Source of the DNA: Echeneis naucrates
Taxonomy: Eukaryota; Chordata; Actinopteri; Carangiformes; Echeneidae
Reading direction: 5' to 3'
Assembly: GCF_900963305.1 (NCBI RefSeq)
Contig: NC_042511.1
Coordinates: 72,001-136,000, forward strand
DNA length: 64,000 bases
This document shows, piece by piece, positions 1 to 14,001 of the stretch (position 1 is its first letter; every line of letters starts with the position of its first letter). A program made the position numbers and the translations under genes. The notes below the pieces were generated by a model that worked only from the letters and a program-made list of their open reading frames with translations, searched no databases and was not told the origin of the DNA.

Positions 1-61
1 CCTTTGTGAACACACATCTATCCATCTGATACAACTACAAAACAGACATATGCAGACTTAC

Positions 62-3000
62 ACTTCCTCAGTCCAGGCCTCAGCCACTGTTCTCCTTGCT
101 GCTCCAGCCTGGAGAAGAAAAAACAGACCTTCATCATCATCATCAGCGTCATCACAAACCCCCCTTGGACAGACAGACGGACACACACATACACCCGAAA
201 GTAACCCACTGGAGAACTTCCAGTCTCCAGTCTGGATTCTTTAGTCCAGCAGAGAGCAGCCTGACTCCAGATTCTCCTGGATGGTTGTAGCTCAGGTCCA
301 GTTCTCTGAGGTGAGATGGGTTAGAGCTCAGAGCTGAGGCGAGAGACACACAACCCTCCTCTGACACCAGACAGCCCGACAACCTGTAGACACATAACAC
401 ATACATCACTGACTGGTTCTGGTCTGGATTCAGACCACTGCTCTGACACTCAAGTAAAACAAACTATTTTAGCCACTAAGTGTCAGAGAAGTCGACAGGA
501 AACAGAGAGAGGAAATGACCTACAGCACAAGAATCAGATTCAAACCACAGACACTGCGATCACATAGCACATGCTCTAAACCGCTCAGCTACTAGCACTG
601 TATGCTACTTGATCTTTGATCCAGGATCACACAAAGAGGGGCCCGGAGGTTTAAAATCTAACCCAACCAGTACCCGACCCTGTGGGTAAGAGCAGCATAG
701 ATGTGGTCTTCAGATTGCCCAGGTCCTCATCCTCTTGATTCTTCTTCTATTTTCTAAGCTGCTTGACTCCAATTGAGCAGCTGAAGCCTGAAGCTCCCAC
801 CAGGACTGAGCTGAACACCTGAGATCAGATCACCTGGACCACATTCTTACCTGAGAGTCTCCAGTCCACAGTGAAGACTCTCCAGACCAGCAGAGAGCAG
901 CTGGACTCCTGAGTCCTGCAAGTCATTGTTACTCAGGTCCAGGTCTCTGAGGCTGGAGAACTGGGAGCTGAGGACAGAGGCCAGAGCTTCACAGCTTCTC
1001 TCTGAAACATTGCAGACGCTCAGCCTGAAAACATCAGAGTCTGTGAAATATCAAATTATCTCTGAATCACTGTCAAAGCTGCTGCGAAGGCAACTTTACC
1101 TGAGAGTCTCCAGTCCACAGTGAGGACTCTCCAGACCAGCAGAGAGCAGCTGGACTCCTGAGTCCTGCAGGTCATTGTAACTCAAGTCCAGGTCTCTGAG
1201 GCTGCAGGACTGGGAGCTGAGGACAGAGGCCAGAGCTTCACAGCTTTTCTTTGAGACATTGCAGCTGCTCAGCCTGAGACAGGAGCAGAGTGAGAACATA
1301 TCAATGAAACACCGGCGGAAACCCCCATGAGTCCACACTCACAGTCCGACAACCCTCACCTGAGAGTCTTTAGTCCACAGTGAGGACTCTCCAGACCAGC
1401 AGAGAGCAGCTGGACTCCTGAGTCCTGCAGGTTGTTGTAACTCAGGTCCAGGTCTCTGAGGTTGCAGGACTGGGAGCTGAGGACAGAGGCCAGAGATTCA
1501 CAGCTTCTCTTTGAGAGGTTACAGCCGCTCAGCCTGAGAGAGGAAACAGACACACACTGATCAAAGCAGAGCCAACAACATTACACAGCAACACACAACC
1601 TGTATTCTTCAACACACACACACACACACACAGAGGCATAGATGACTATAGATCCTGTGAGAGAACATGACCTCACTAACTACCATGACCTGACTAACAA
1701 CTATGACCTCACTAGATACCACAAGCTCTCTGACCACTGGTGATCTTTTTAAGACATTGCTGTTTCTTCCTGATTCAAAACTTGATGGATTTTTCAGAAG
1801 ATCAAAAAATGTTTCCACTGTTGGTTGTCTCTTCGGTCAAGTAAAGTCTCCTGATGCGTTTCCTGTCTGCAGGTCCCCGTTCACCTACACAGCACTTTTG
1901 GACAGTTTGACCACAGGCAGCAGCTTCAGCAGAGCCTCCTCTGACCCAGAATACTTCCTCAGGTCAAACAGGTCCAGGTCTTCCTCTGAGGACAGTAGGA
2001 TGAAGACCAGAGACGACCATTGAGCAGGAGACAGTTTCTTTGTGGACAGATGTCCACTTCTCAGGTACTGTTGGATGTTCTCCGCGGGACAGTGGTCATT
2101 CAGCTCAGTCAGACAGTAGAACAAGTTGATGCTTCTCTCTGGAGACAGATTTTGCCGTATCTTCTTCTTGATGTACCGGACTGTCTCATTCTTCGTCTCT
2201 GAGCAGCTCATTTTGGTCTGTAGCAGGTCTGGCAGGAGTTTCTGACTACGCTCTTGTGAGAGACCCAGGAGGAAGCGAAGGAACAGGTCCAGTTCCCCAC
2301 TGGACTTCTGCAGGGCCTTGTCGATGGCAATCCTGTGGGTTTCTGCTTCAGATAGCCGAGTGAAAACCGTCCACAATCGGAAAGATTTTCCACGCTCACA
2401 CAACACATTTCTGTTGTGTTTAACAAGTGACATTCTGACATAAACAGCTGCCAGAAATTCTTGGACACTCAGATGCACAAAACTGAAGGTTTTCTCCTCG
2501 TCCCTCCTCCCGCGCTCCTCTTTAAAGATCTCTGTGAACACGCCAGAATACTTTGAGGCACCGCTGACGTCGATGTTGCTTTCTTTCAAATCCTCCTCAT
2601 AGAAGATAATGTTTCCTTTCTCCAGCTGCCGAAAAGCCAGTTTTCCTAAAGATTTAATGTACTCCATTTTCTTTTTTGTGCTGTACTTTTCTTTTGTCTG
2701 GTTAATCTGAAAGACCAAGAACTCTGTGTACATGTCAGTCAGGGTCTTGGGTAGCTCTCCTCCCTCTCTGGTCCTCATATCCTCCAGGACGGTAGCAGTG
2801 ATCCAGCAGAAGACTGGGATGTGGCACATGATGTGGAGGCTTCTTGAGGTTTTGATGTGGGAGATGATCCTGCTGGCCTGCTCCTCATCCCTGAACCTCT
2901 TCCTGAAATACTCCTCCTTCTGGGGGTCAGTGAACCCTCTGACTTCCGTCACCACGTCATAAAAATCTGAATGGATCTGACTGGCTGCCGCAGGTCGGGT

Positions 3001-4725
3001 AGTTATCCAGAGGCGAGCGGAGGGGAGCAGATTTCCCTTGATAAGGTTTGTCACGAGACAAGCCACAGAAGTGGACTTGGTCACATCCAAGTCATCATCC
3101 TGCTTCCTGTTGATCCTACAATCCAGCTGAAGGCGGCTCTCATCCAGTCCATCCAAAATAAACAGGAGTCTGAATTTGCTTTTGTCATAGTTAGAGTTTC
3201 CAGATGCCTCCATCTTTGTAAAAATGTTGTTGAGAGCGTCTTTACTAATGTCTTTAGTGGCTGGGATACATTTATGAATGAGCTCCGCTAAACTAAACAA
3301 CCTCCCTTTCACTGAGTTCAACTGACGGAAGGTGAAGGGGAAAATCAGGTGCACATCCTGATAGGTTCTTTTTTCAGTCCAGTCCAACACGAACTTTTGC
3401 ACAAAGAATGTTTTTCCAATTCCTGCGATTCCAGTGGTCAGCACTGTCCGTATGGGTCTGTACTGTCTGGAGGGGTGTTTGAACATGGCACTGGGGCTGA
3501 TAGGTTTCTCCGTCTCTGTCACACTCCCCACCTTCTCGATCAGCCTGAACTCATGTTGGGTGTTTATGTGAACATTTGCTCCCAACGTCACCCACAACTC
3601 AGTGTAGATTTCATCCAAATGCCGCTCATCCTTCTTCTGTGCCCATCCCTCCTGAGCGCACATGAAAGGGTCATTGAGGTTGGATTGGAGCTGCCTCTGG
3701 TAATTCGAGATCAGCTGTGACTCTGGAACTGGAACTATCACAAAACAGACAGAGACAGAAACAGAAGCATTAGTTTGATTTCACACATTATTCTGCTCAT
3801 TAAAAAACCAAATGAAAAAAAGTCCAGCATGTGTTTGGACTGTTTTAGAGTTGATTTGAAGGGGGGAGGCACAGTGTCCTGAATGTTCACACATTTTAAA
3901 GCAAAAAAAAAAAAAGTTTCAGCAGAGGTCAGGATTCAGAGTGAAACCACCACCACATCAACATCACAAAGACCCAGGATCCATCCAGACACACTCATCT
4001 GATCCATTAATGTCTGCAGGACCACTAGTTGGTTGTGTTGAGGGAGAAAGTGGATTCACAGGAAACACATGCTGCCTGTGACCATCAGACTTTAAAACTG
4101 GGTGCTACAGTCTGTCAGTCAGCCAAATCCTCCTAACCCTTTTCTTCCTCTTCCTCCTCTGTTTCCCTCTAAATGGAGTATCATTTAAAAAATTTACATC
4201 ATGTTGTGTTGAAGACTGAGACCATAAACTCATCATGAAAACGTTTCCCATTGATTTCAATACAATCTGAATTCTTTTACAGTCAGACAAAATTAAGGTT
4301 TAAGATTCTTCAGCATTCACTTTACTTTACAGACCCAGAGTCCAGGTCCAGGTTGATTGGTTTGTGGTTGTGATTCTGAATCAGTAAGACCTGGGTTTGA
4401 TTCTCACTGAGCTCCTCAGACTCTGAGCAGGATCGTCACTGTTTTTCTGGGACTGACCTCCTGGTCCTGACTTGCCCTCAGACAGACGCAGAATGAGGTC
4501 GTTCCTTTTGATCTCCTTTAAAATTCTCTTGGCAACATTCACAGCATCAAGAGCTGTGAAGGTCTGTTCCATCAGGTCCACGACTGTCCACCTCTCTGCA
4601 TCCTCCAGCCTGCCCGTTGGGATGGAGGTGTCAGCACTGTCACCCTGAGCCAGGTGCCATTTGAACCTCTGGAATTCATCTCTCCTCAGATCATCTAGGG
4701 CAGCTAATAGGACCTGTGATGTCAT
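62..4725 (-). CDS. NLR family protein (PYD-FISNA-NACHT-LRR), 3' end outside the window
   Basis: Cytosolic innate sensor of the fish-expanded NLR family. The first coding exon (4408-4725) encodes a pyrin domain, with [10 protein letters not shown] and [15 protein letters not shown] motifs, expected to recruit ASC-type adaptors. A large exon (1889-3734) encodes FISNA, then NACHT with Walker [11 protein letters not shown] and Walker [12 protein letters not shown]. Four 174-bp LRR exons follow: 1360-1533, 1100-1273, 851-1024 and 210-383. Next comes a 47-bp linker exon (62-108, [13 protein letters not shown]), which in this family normally precedes a B30.2/PRY-SPRY exon; that exon would lie past the left edge. 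The donor after NACHT is GTAGGT at 1888, phase 2, and joins cleanly to the LRR exon. The phases of the pyrin exon (0) and the NACHT exon (1) do not match, so a small exon between 3742 and 4407 is probably missed. ATG at 4723-4725 was preferred to the GTG just upstream. No stop interrupts the exons. Exact paralogue and ligand are unknown. Confidence 0.85.
465..605 (-). repeat. tRNA-derived SINE in the NLR intron
   Basis: On the minus strand this stretch begins with a tRNA-like A box (TAGCTGAGCGG) followed about 40 bases later by a B box (GGTTTGAATCT). The tail reads CATTTCCTCTCTCTGTTTCC and then TTCTCTGACACTTA. This is the head-plus-tail layout of tRNA-derived fish SINEs. There is no matching acceptor stem, so it is not a working tRNA gene. 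Borders are approximate. Confidence 0.65.
851..1533 (-). repeat. Tandem array of three near-identical LRR exons
   Basis: Three 174-bp exons (1360-1533, 1100-1273, 851-1024) with introns of 86 and 75 bp are almost the same at DNA level. Each runs from a CTCAG acceptor through [20 protein letters not shown]-type sequence to a CTCTCAG|GT donor. All are phase 2 in and phase 2 out, so copies can be gained or lost without breaking the frame. The fourth LRR exon (210-383) is clearly diverged and is the conserved terminal type. Confidence 0.8.
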
Positions 4726-5464
4726 CACAAGACCCTGGTGATATCAGAGGGCACAGTCAGGTGATGGACACACTAATTAGACATGTTTAAGACCAAAAAC
4801 TTTAGAATGTCCTCAAACCCCCACAGATCTGAAGAACAGACTCAGTTAAACCTCCTGTGCTAACATTAGTGGTAGCACCGAAATAGACAGACAGATACCT
4901 CTGCTGCTATAAGTGTGTGATGGACTGATGTTGGTTTGACACTGAAACACAATTACAGTTTACAGCCTTTACTGCTTATTTACTATGTACATGATTACAG
5001 TGTGTACTACAACAACATGAATTTGTCCTTGCAGGTCAGGGTTAGGAGGTTAGTGAAGTGGAGGCTCCCTGAGACACTGAACATTGCTAAACACTCACAG
5101 AAACTATTGATGCCTCTTCGACTCAGACGGTTGAACAGAAGGAGACTTTATGGTCCGATGAACTGGATGGAGAGCTGAAGAATGAGGATGATAATGAGGA
5201 TGAAAATGATGAAGACGGTTAAGACGCTACACTAAAACAACCAGGAAACACTTTCACATTTCCTGGTAGTCTGAACTTAGTTGGTTTAAACTAGAGCAGT
5301 GAGTGGTGATGACCTGATCACCACATCCTGAACTGTAACAGCACAGAGGGGGGTCTAGACAGGGGGGGTATGCTGACTGGGTATGCTGACTGTCTGCTGC
5401 TGGTGAAAAAGGTGTAATAGCATTGATTGCCCACGTGGCGTCACAGCAATTTTACGCCCATTGA
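4726..5464. other. NLR-wasf3 intergenic region, no gene seen
   Basis: Divergent spacer between the NLR start and the wasf3 promoter. An open stretch around 5040-5220 gives an acidic, low-complexity translation with no recognisable domain, and I do not call it a gene. Nothing else distinctive is seen. Confidence 0.5.
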
Positions 5465-5885
5465 TGACGTCATGGTGTGTTATTGATCTTCCTCAGTCAT
5501 CACATGACCCATGTTCGGTTTTTTTTCCGGTCTAATCGTTGTCCCGGTTTCAGGGCTCTTCCCATGACGTCATCATGCTTAACCAACCGGAGGCTCCGAA
5601 GGCAGTTCACTGATCGGTCGAAGTTTCCCGACAGAAGCCGAAGAGCTCCGAAGAGCCGACAGGGTGAGAGAGCGCTCGGCTCCGTCCTCTTCGGTCTCTC
5701 TCTTCCTTGGAGGGTCAGTACGTCAGACCGAACCGGACACCGGACCGGAACCTCTTCAGCGCGGTGAGTTCAATCGATCCGTTATTGACTTATCAGTTTC
5801 TAACTGGCGGGGTATCGATAAATCAGCGCTGTGATCGATCCGCGGGCCGTCATTCATACAGAAGCCGGTCCCGGTGGTGACGTCA
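5465..5885 (+). promoter_or_regulatory. wasf3 promoter region with three perfect CRE sites
   Basis: The palindromic cAMP response element TGACGTCA occurs at 5465-5472, 5565-5572 and 5878-5885. The first two are exactly 100 bp apart. They flank a GC-rich stretch that ends in a GCG|GTGAGT donor at 5763, which I read as the noncoding first exon of wasf3. CREB/ATF binding is known for this motif; use here is inferred. Confidence 0.5.
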
Positions 5886-6718
5886 TCAGCGGTCACACTC
5901 AAGACCGATGATGATCGATCGAGTTTCAAGTGTGGCAGTTTGTGTGTGTGAGACACCACATACCTGTGAAATATGGTGATGTTCATGTACCGTCTGACCC
6001 TGATTCAGACCTGGATCTGTGTGGGCCACATGGACCTGGTCTGTTCGGAGTCTCTGATGTTTGAACTTCAGAGAGACCCTTGGTTACCATGGTGACACCA
6101 GATGAGATTACGTGCATCCAAACAAAGCCTTACATCATCTTATTCTGAAGATCTGGACTGTTCTGGTTCACAGATCTGCAGCCAAACAGACTGATGGGGT
6201 CACATCCTCCAGTCAATCAGAGCAGCTAAACTCCTGCTCCTGTTGAACAACAGACGTTAAACTACGACAGTCTGTATGACCAGTCACCAGGGGTCAGAGG
6301 TCATGAGGATGGTGGACTGAGGTGACCCTGTGATCCTGCTGATCAGTTACTGAAGATTCAGGTTTGTTCTGACATCCTGGATCCAGATCCGACCATCAGA
6401 CCAGCCTCCTGCATCATCATGGGCTGTAGGCCCTCCTACTCTGTCCTAGCAACAGTAACCATGGCTTGTTCTGTGGGAAGCAGAGTGAGATGGAAACGGC
6501 TGACTGTGTTACCATGGCAAGTTGGATTGCTCTCACAAAGATAGAAGCACAAACGTGCATGTGTCAGTCAAAGCAGACGTCCAATCACGTAGTCTTTCCG
6601 ATCACATGACTGGTGCTGGTTTTTAATTAATTATGTTTTACCTCCTCAGGTGAGCAGAGCTGACACCTGCAGAAAAACAATCACACAGGTGAGCTTCCTG
6701 ACTGTAGTCAGGCACATC

Positions 6719-9291
6719 ATGCCGCTGGTGAAGCGGATCATTGAGCCCAGGTACCTGTGCCGCGGCAGTCTGCCAGATGGGGTCGCCAGTGAGTTGGAGT
6801 GTGTGACCAATAGTGCCCTGGCCACCGTTATCAAACAGCTGGGAGGTCTCAGTGAGTGCTGATCTGCCACAACACCTGCCACCCCCACCCCACTGCACCA
6901 GCCCTAACAGGAGGTTGTTGTGATGTCACTGCAGGTCGTCATGCGGAGGACATCTTTGGTGAGCTGTTCACAGAGGCCAACAGCTTCTACCTGAGGATGA
7001 GCAGCCTGCAGGAGAGGGTGGACCTCCTGTCAGTGAAGGTCACACAGCTGGACTCCACTGTGGAGGAAGGTACATGCTGCACTTGAATGCAACACATCAG
7101 GATCCAGAGTCTGTGATGCATCACCCAGCAGGGGGCTGGTATCTGTACCAGGTGTTGGTCTGGGGAGACACCCTCGGTCTGGATCTGTGTTGTGTCTTTT
7201 TTTTTTTTAACCCTAGTGCACTTGATGCAGTCTCTCTGCAGGACATCAACATGAGGAAGGCCTTCAGGAGCAGCACCGTTCAGGACCAGCAGGTGGTGTC
7301 AAGGAGCTCCATCCTCCACCCGGTTCTGGAGACATATCAGCGCTGCGACAAACCACCCCCTCTCAACATCCTGACCCCCTATAGGTCAGGCCAGACTCTG
7401 TGTTAGCTCAGCACTGTCCCTGTCACTCTCAGCGCATATTGGGAGTTAATAAAGTTCAATACCATAACAGTGAGAGAAGGGGGGACAAAGGTAGGAGGGC
7501 AGAGTCTTGGGGGGGCTTTAGACTGGAGAAGAAGGTCAGACAGAAGAATCACACAATACTTATGCTTTGATTTTATAATTGACGGTTAAAAGTTATTAAT
7601 TTATGATTTAACTTTATTCATTATCATTACTATTAGAATATGAAAAAAGTCAAATTAAGCTTTAAGTCCCCCCCACAGGGATGACCAGAGGGATGGTCTG
7701 AAGTTCTACACTGACTCCTCCTACTTCTTTAACCTTTGGAAGGAGAAGATGCTGCAGGCAACAGAGAACAAACGGAAGGAGAAGAGACGACAGAAGGTTC
7801 TGTTACCGCTGCCTGGAATCTTTACCACCCCCAGTATTTACTCCTCCTCTCTCAATGTTGTTTTTAATTAATATGTGCAGGAGCAGAAACATGTTGAAGA
7901 GTCTTCAGGACGTGAGGTGAAGAAGGTGAGAGAACATTCCTTCTTCTTCCTCATCCTCCCTCTTTTCATAATGAAGACAAAACAAGTAGGAGGAAAATTA
8001 AAAAAGACTGATGAAGGTTAAAGGTCAAAGACCCCCCCCCCCAGGTTCGTAAAGCTCGAAACAGGCGTCAAGAATGGAACCTGATGGCCTATGATAAGGA
8101 GCTCCGCCCAGACGCTCGAGTGACCCCATCACCTTACCATGTGTCCGACAGCTCCATGTCACCTGACAGGTAAACACACAGGTCACATGACAGCTTCCTG
8201 TTGTACTGTTCAGGAACTGAGCTGAATGAACCCCACCCACATCCAGGTCAGGAACTTCAGATGACCCCTCATTCCCCACCAGCCCCCACTTGCATGAGGC
8301 CCAGGGCCATCCTGGGAAGGATCACGTCACCATGACATCTGGGGGAAGCGGTCAGACTCAGTCGTTGGATCGTGCTCTCCGTCCTGTACCAGCGTCCTCT
8401 GCGGTTGCTGTGGCAACCACCCGCCAACATTCTCTGGGCCGCAGCCAGCCACATCATCACCACCATGCACTCCTTCCCACTTGCTCAGCCAATCAGAATG
8501 CAGCACGCATCAATGGCACCAAGGAGGCCAAGTACACGCATACACACACACACTTTTGAGATATTTTCAGAAGGTTGTGACTGCAACGTGACTTTCGACC
8601 TCTTTCTCTGCTCAGTGACCATCAGATTCCTCCAGCGCCTCCGCCACCACCCCCTCTCATGCCAGCAGCAGGACAAAGCGCTACCCACAATGCTGCCATG
8701 GTAACACCACTGCATCCTGCAGCAGTTCCTGGTAACCAAGGTAATTGATCAGCAGACAGCAGTCAGTCGTTTTGAGCTGTGGTCTTCAGGGAAATGTAAA
8801 CAGATCAAACATGTTTTTTCCCCCACAGGCACCACCGCCCTATCTCATCCCTACAGCCCCTCCCCTCCCCCACCTCCCCCAGCAAATTATGTCCCCTCCC
8901 CCCCACGGCCTGGAGGCCAGGCTCCACCCTCTGCTGCTGCCACTCCTGCATTGCCGCCAGTGACTGATGGAAGGAAGCCCCCTGGTGGGCTGAACGTGCC
9001 AATGAACGATGCTCGCAGTGACCTGCTTGCGGCTATAAGGAGAGGTAGGTTAGCTGCCTCATCATGTTCTCTGAGCCACGTCTTGGTCTGACACGTTGAT
9101 GTTCTTCTGGTTTCTGCTGATCCACAGGGATCCAGCTCAGGAAGGTCCAGGAGCAGCGTGAGCAGGAAGAGGCCAAGAAACGAGAGCCCACAGGAAATGA
9201 TGTTGCCACAATCCTGTCACGGCGCATTGCTGTCGAGTACAGTGAATCAGAGGAGGAGTCAGAGCCTGAAGACCAGGAGTGGTCCGACTGA
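6719..9291 (+). CDS. wasf3: WAVE family protein 3 (WASF3), actin nucleation promoter
   Basis: Subunit of the WAVE regulatory complex, which relays Rac signals to Arp2/3 at lamellipodia. Ten coding exons: 6719-6851, 6935-7069, 7231-7384, 7679-7796, 7881-7925, 8045-8169, 8247-8531, 8616-8731, 8829-9044, 9128-9291; about 496 residues (human WASF3 has about 502). The N-terminal WAVE homology domain starts [17 protein letters not shown] basic stretch [15 protein letters not shown] and a proline-rich middle follow. The C-terminal WH2 segment is [19 protein letters not shown], and the acidic tail ends EWSD. The motifs TQLDSTVEE and [10 protein letters not shown] are shared with WASF3 rather than WASF1 or WASF2. 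A noncoding exon ending at 5763 probably joins the exon that starts at 6650. The histidine-rich run near 8455 is odd but in frame. Which teleost copy (a or b) cannot be told. Confidence 0.9.
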
Positions 9292-11142
<1,851 letters not shown>

Positions 11143-11389
11143 AAGGTCAGACCTTTGGTTTACTAAGAAACAAATGAAAACAATAAACTGCCAACTCTGT
11201 GTTATAAATGCTAATGAGCATGCTAACAGGGTGCTAGCCTTTTGTATCTGATTATAATAAAGTGACTATTGTCAGTTGTTTATTTGTTCATGTGTGAATT
11301 CAACATGATGTTCACTCACCTTCTCTGATCATTATCTGACTGCAACACTGGTGCTCCATCAGCTCTGCAGATGTTCTGCCCTCTATTCA

Positions 11390-12110
11390 CTGACAAACCA
11401 GATAAGTACTCATTAAGCTTTGCTTACCAAGAGACGACCACAAACTGGATCTGAAAGACAACATGATCATCATACTGCAGCCCCTCACCAACAAGGTGTC
11501 TGAGGTGGAGCAGGTGACAGTTCTTAGGACTTCACATCTCCAACAACCTGACCTGGGGTAAAAACTCTTCAAGCTGCAAAAGAAGGCCAGACTTCAGACA
11601 TCACCCTCTCACCCAGGTGTACAGAGGACTCTTGGGGTGTATCCTCACAGCTGATCATTGACTGCTACAGAAACACCAGCACGTTTTATCATGATCTGTC
11701 CCCTACAGACGTCATAAACTACATCGTTTTACTTTCTGTGTTGAGCTGCTCTCTTTTATTCTCTGCTGGCCATACAATGCGTTGCCCCTTAGGGATAGCA
11801 AAGTTTTTTTAGCCCTAATCTTTCAATTGAATATAAAAGGTGCAGAAAGGATAATCGGTATTGACCTTCCCTCCACAGACAGAGCACTCAGCCCAGGTCC
11901 TCCAGCTTCAACCTCAGTCCAAACACATGACTCTAAAAAGGTGCATTTGTGTGACTGAAGTTTGTCCCTGTCTGTCCTCCATGTGATGGACTGGACACCT
12001 ATTGGTGGGATTTGCTTCAGCGCCAGTGTAGTGTAGTTCTAATACTGGGACCAGGCGGACCAGGCTTTTTCTCTGAGTCATTACTGATGAAATAAACCTC
12101 ATGATCACTC
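11390..12110 (+). mobile_element. Decayed L2/Rex-type LINE 3' fragment
   Basis: Broken plus-strand frames give SNNLTWG-like and QVYRGLLGCILTADH stretches, then a YHDLSPTD block and IIGIDLPSTDRALS. This order matches the C-terminal part of L2/Rex reverse transcriptases and the short tail after it. Several frame changes and stops are present, so it is a dead, 5'-truncated copy. Borders and clade are uncertain. Confidence 0.4.
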
Positions 12111-12700
12111 ATGCTGCTGCTGGTGAAAATCAAAACTTTATTCTCCAAAAAACAAACAAACAAAAAAAACAAAACAAAACACCATCACCAGTTTGAACTT
12201 GACATGAACATAAATACACCCTCATCAATAAACAGGGGCTGACCGCACACAGCCTGGAGCCACACCCCGTTCTGATTGGCAGGCTGATGTTTCAAACTTG
12301 AACAAAAATCTGTCATTCACCCTTGTTACTATGGTAACAGTAAGGAGGCTTCATGTGCTCACTAACAAGCTGAACTATTAAACATCTGGACTAACACTCC
12401 AAACTGGAAGTGAGTGAGGCAGATAAGTTGTGTTAGAGGTATTCTTAAAAAAAAAAAAAAAAAAAAAGGGGGGGGGGGGTGACACATTAGCTAACAGCCA
12501 ATATGTGCAGAAGTCTCGCGTTGCTTTAATGTGAGGCTAATGTGCCACCACTGGAAAACCATAATGGCCTTTTTTTTTTTTTTTTAAACACCAATTTGCT
12601 ATTTTAATGTATGTTTCAATACTTATTTTTTAAAACTGTAATGTTTTACTTTCAAAAGTCCTTTTCCAGTGTTGTCAGTTAACCAGTGAGGAGGCCCGTG
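12111..12700 (-). other. 3' UTR of the ALG13-like gene with homopolymer runs
   Basis: This stretch lies downstream of the stop at 12701 on the minus strand. It holds an A-run followed by a G-run near 12448-12479, another T-run near 12570-12586, and AAAACAAAC-type low-complexity sequence near 12148-12180. No coding potential is visible. Confidence 0.5.
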
Positions 12701-13970
12701 TTAGATGGTGGGGGGGATGTAGTGTGTTGCAGTGTGGTGGGGGGGGGGGGCTGTAATGTAACTGACAACATGGGTGGGGTTAGGAGCAGGACAGTAAACT
12801 CTGGGGGCGTGGCTTCCAGGCTGGAGTGTCCCCCAGTGGGCAGAAGGAGGGAGGCAGTGGTATGGGGAGTGATGGGCAAGGTGGGCAGGGTGAGGAGCAG
12901 AGGGCAGGTAGGTCGTTGCTAGTGGAGCTTCGTATGGCAGGTGAAGCATTGGGGGAGGGGGGAGAGGTGTTTGTTCTGCGTAGAGGAGAGCAGGACAGGG
13001 AACGGAGCCTGCAGGGGCAGAGCTGAGAGAGGGGGAGGATCCTTCCATAGATTGGGTGGAGCCTGTAGAGAGTGAGGGGACAAAACAAATAAAGCATAGT
13101 GTCTGAGCACCCCCAAAGGTGAAGGTGTGTCTCCAGCACTGACCACTGCCATGTCCGTCTGCCTGTCCATCCCTGGTGGATTCTGGGTAGGTGGTGGGGG
13201 GCTGATGGGAGCCACGCCCCGTCTCAGTGTAAGATGGAGGAGAGGCTGGAGGAAAAGATCATGACCTAATTACATCCAGGAGATCCCACTTCTTGCAAAC
13301 GACTAAACCCCAGGACTAACCAGCTTCATCACTGTAAAGAGGCTCATAGTTCAACTCAACCAACAAAACTCTTACTGTGAAAGCTCTTGCCATGTTAGGA
13401 CTCTTACTGTGGAAGCTTCCCCTCAACTGTTGATTGGTGGGTCTTACCATGCAGAGGCTCCTGGCTCAGGTAGGGGGAGTAGTGCTGATAGGTGTAGGGG
13501 GCCTCTGGTGAGGTGGGGGGGTACATCTGCTGTTGCTGCTGCTGCTGCTGTTGTTGTTGTTGTTGCCAACAGCTCTGATGGTACCACTGGAGGGAAGGGG
13601 GGTGTCAAAAGTTCAGTGAACTCACCTGTGGGTTCATAAGATTCATACCTAAAGTCTCCATCTCTTACCTGGATACCAAGGTTGAAGTAATACTGGAGAA
13701 CTCTGCAGTCTACACACACAGTTACAAAACAACACAAACACACAAGCATAAGGGCTGCACCAATGTGGACAGTCCAACAGAAATTTACAGATGTTGACCT
13801 CTGACCTCGGGGCAAATCACTGCCATTGGGGTCGTAGGAGTACGGAGGCGGAGTCACCACAGTGCAGAGCAGCTCACCCAGCTCATTAACCAACCAGGGA
13901 GAAGAAGCTGGGACTGTCATGGCTGCTGTGGACAGTAAAGACCAGTCATCACCTGTTGACAGCTGATAGT

Positions 13971-14001
<31 letters not shown>

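Noticed and set aside
465-605. Possible functional tRNA gene
   Set aside because: A and B boxes are present but there is no acceptor stem or anticodon arm, and a SINE tail follows.
4375-4410. B-box-like word (GGGTTTGATTC) suggesting a second SINE
   Set aside because: No matching A box or tail, and it overlaps the end of the pyrin exon.
4936-5178. 80-residue frame between the NLR gene and wasf3
   Set aside because: Low-complexity translation with no domain and no supporting splice or promoter signals.
12679-13215. Proline-rich frames in several phases
   Set aside because: Only the frame ending at 12701 joins in phase with upstream alg13-like exons; the rest are shadows of C-rich sequence.
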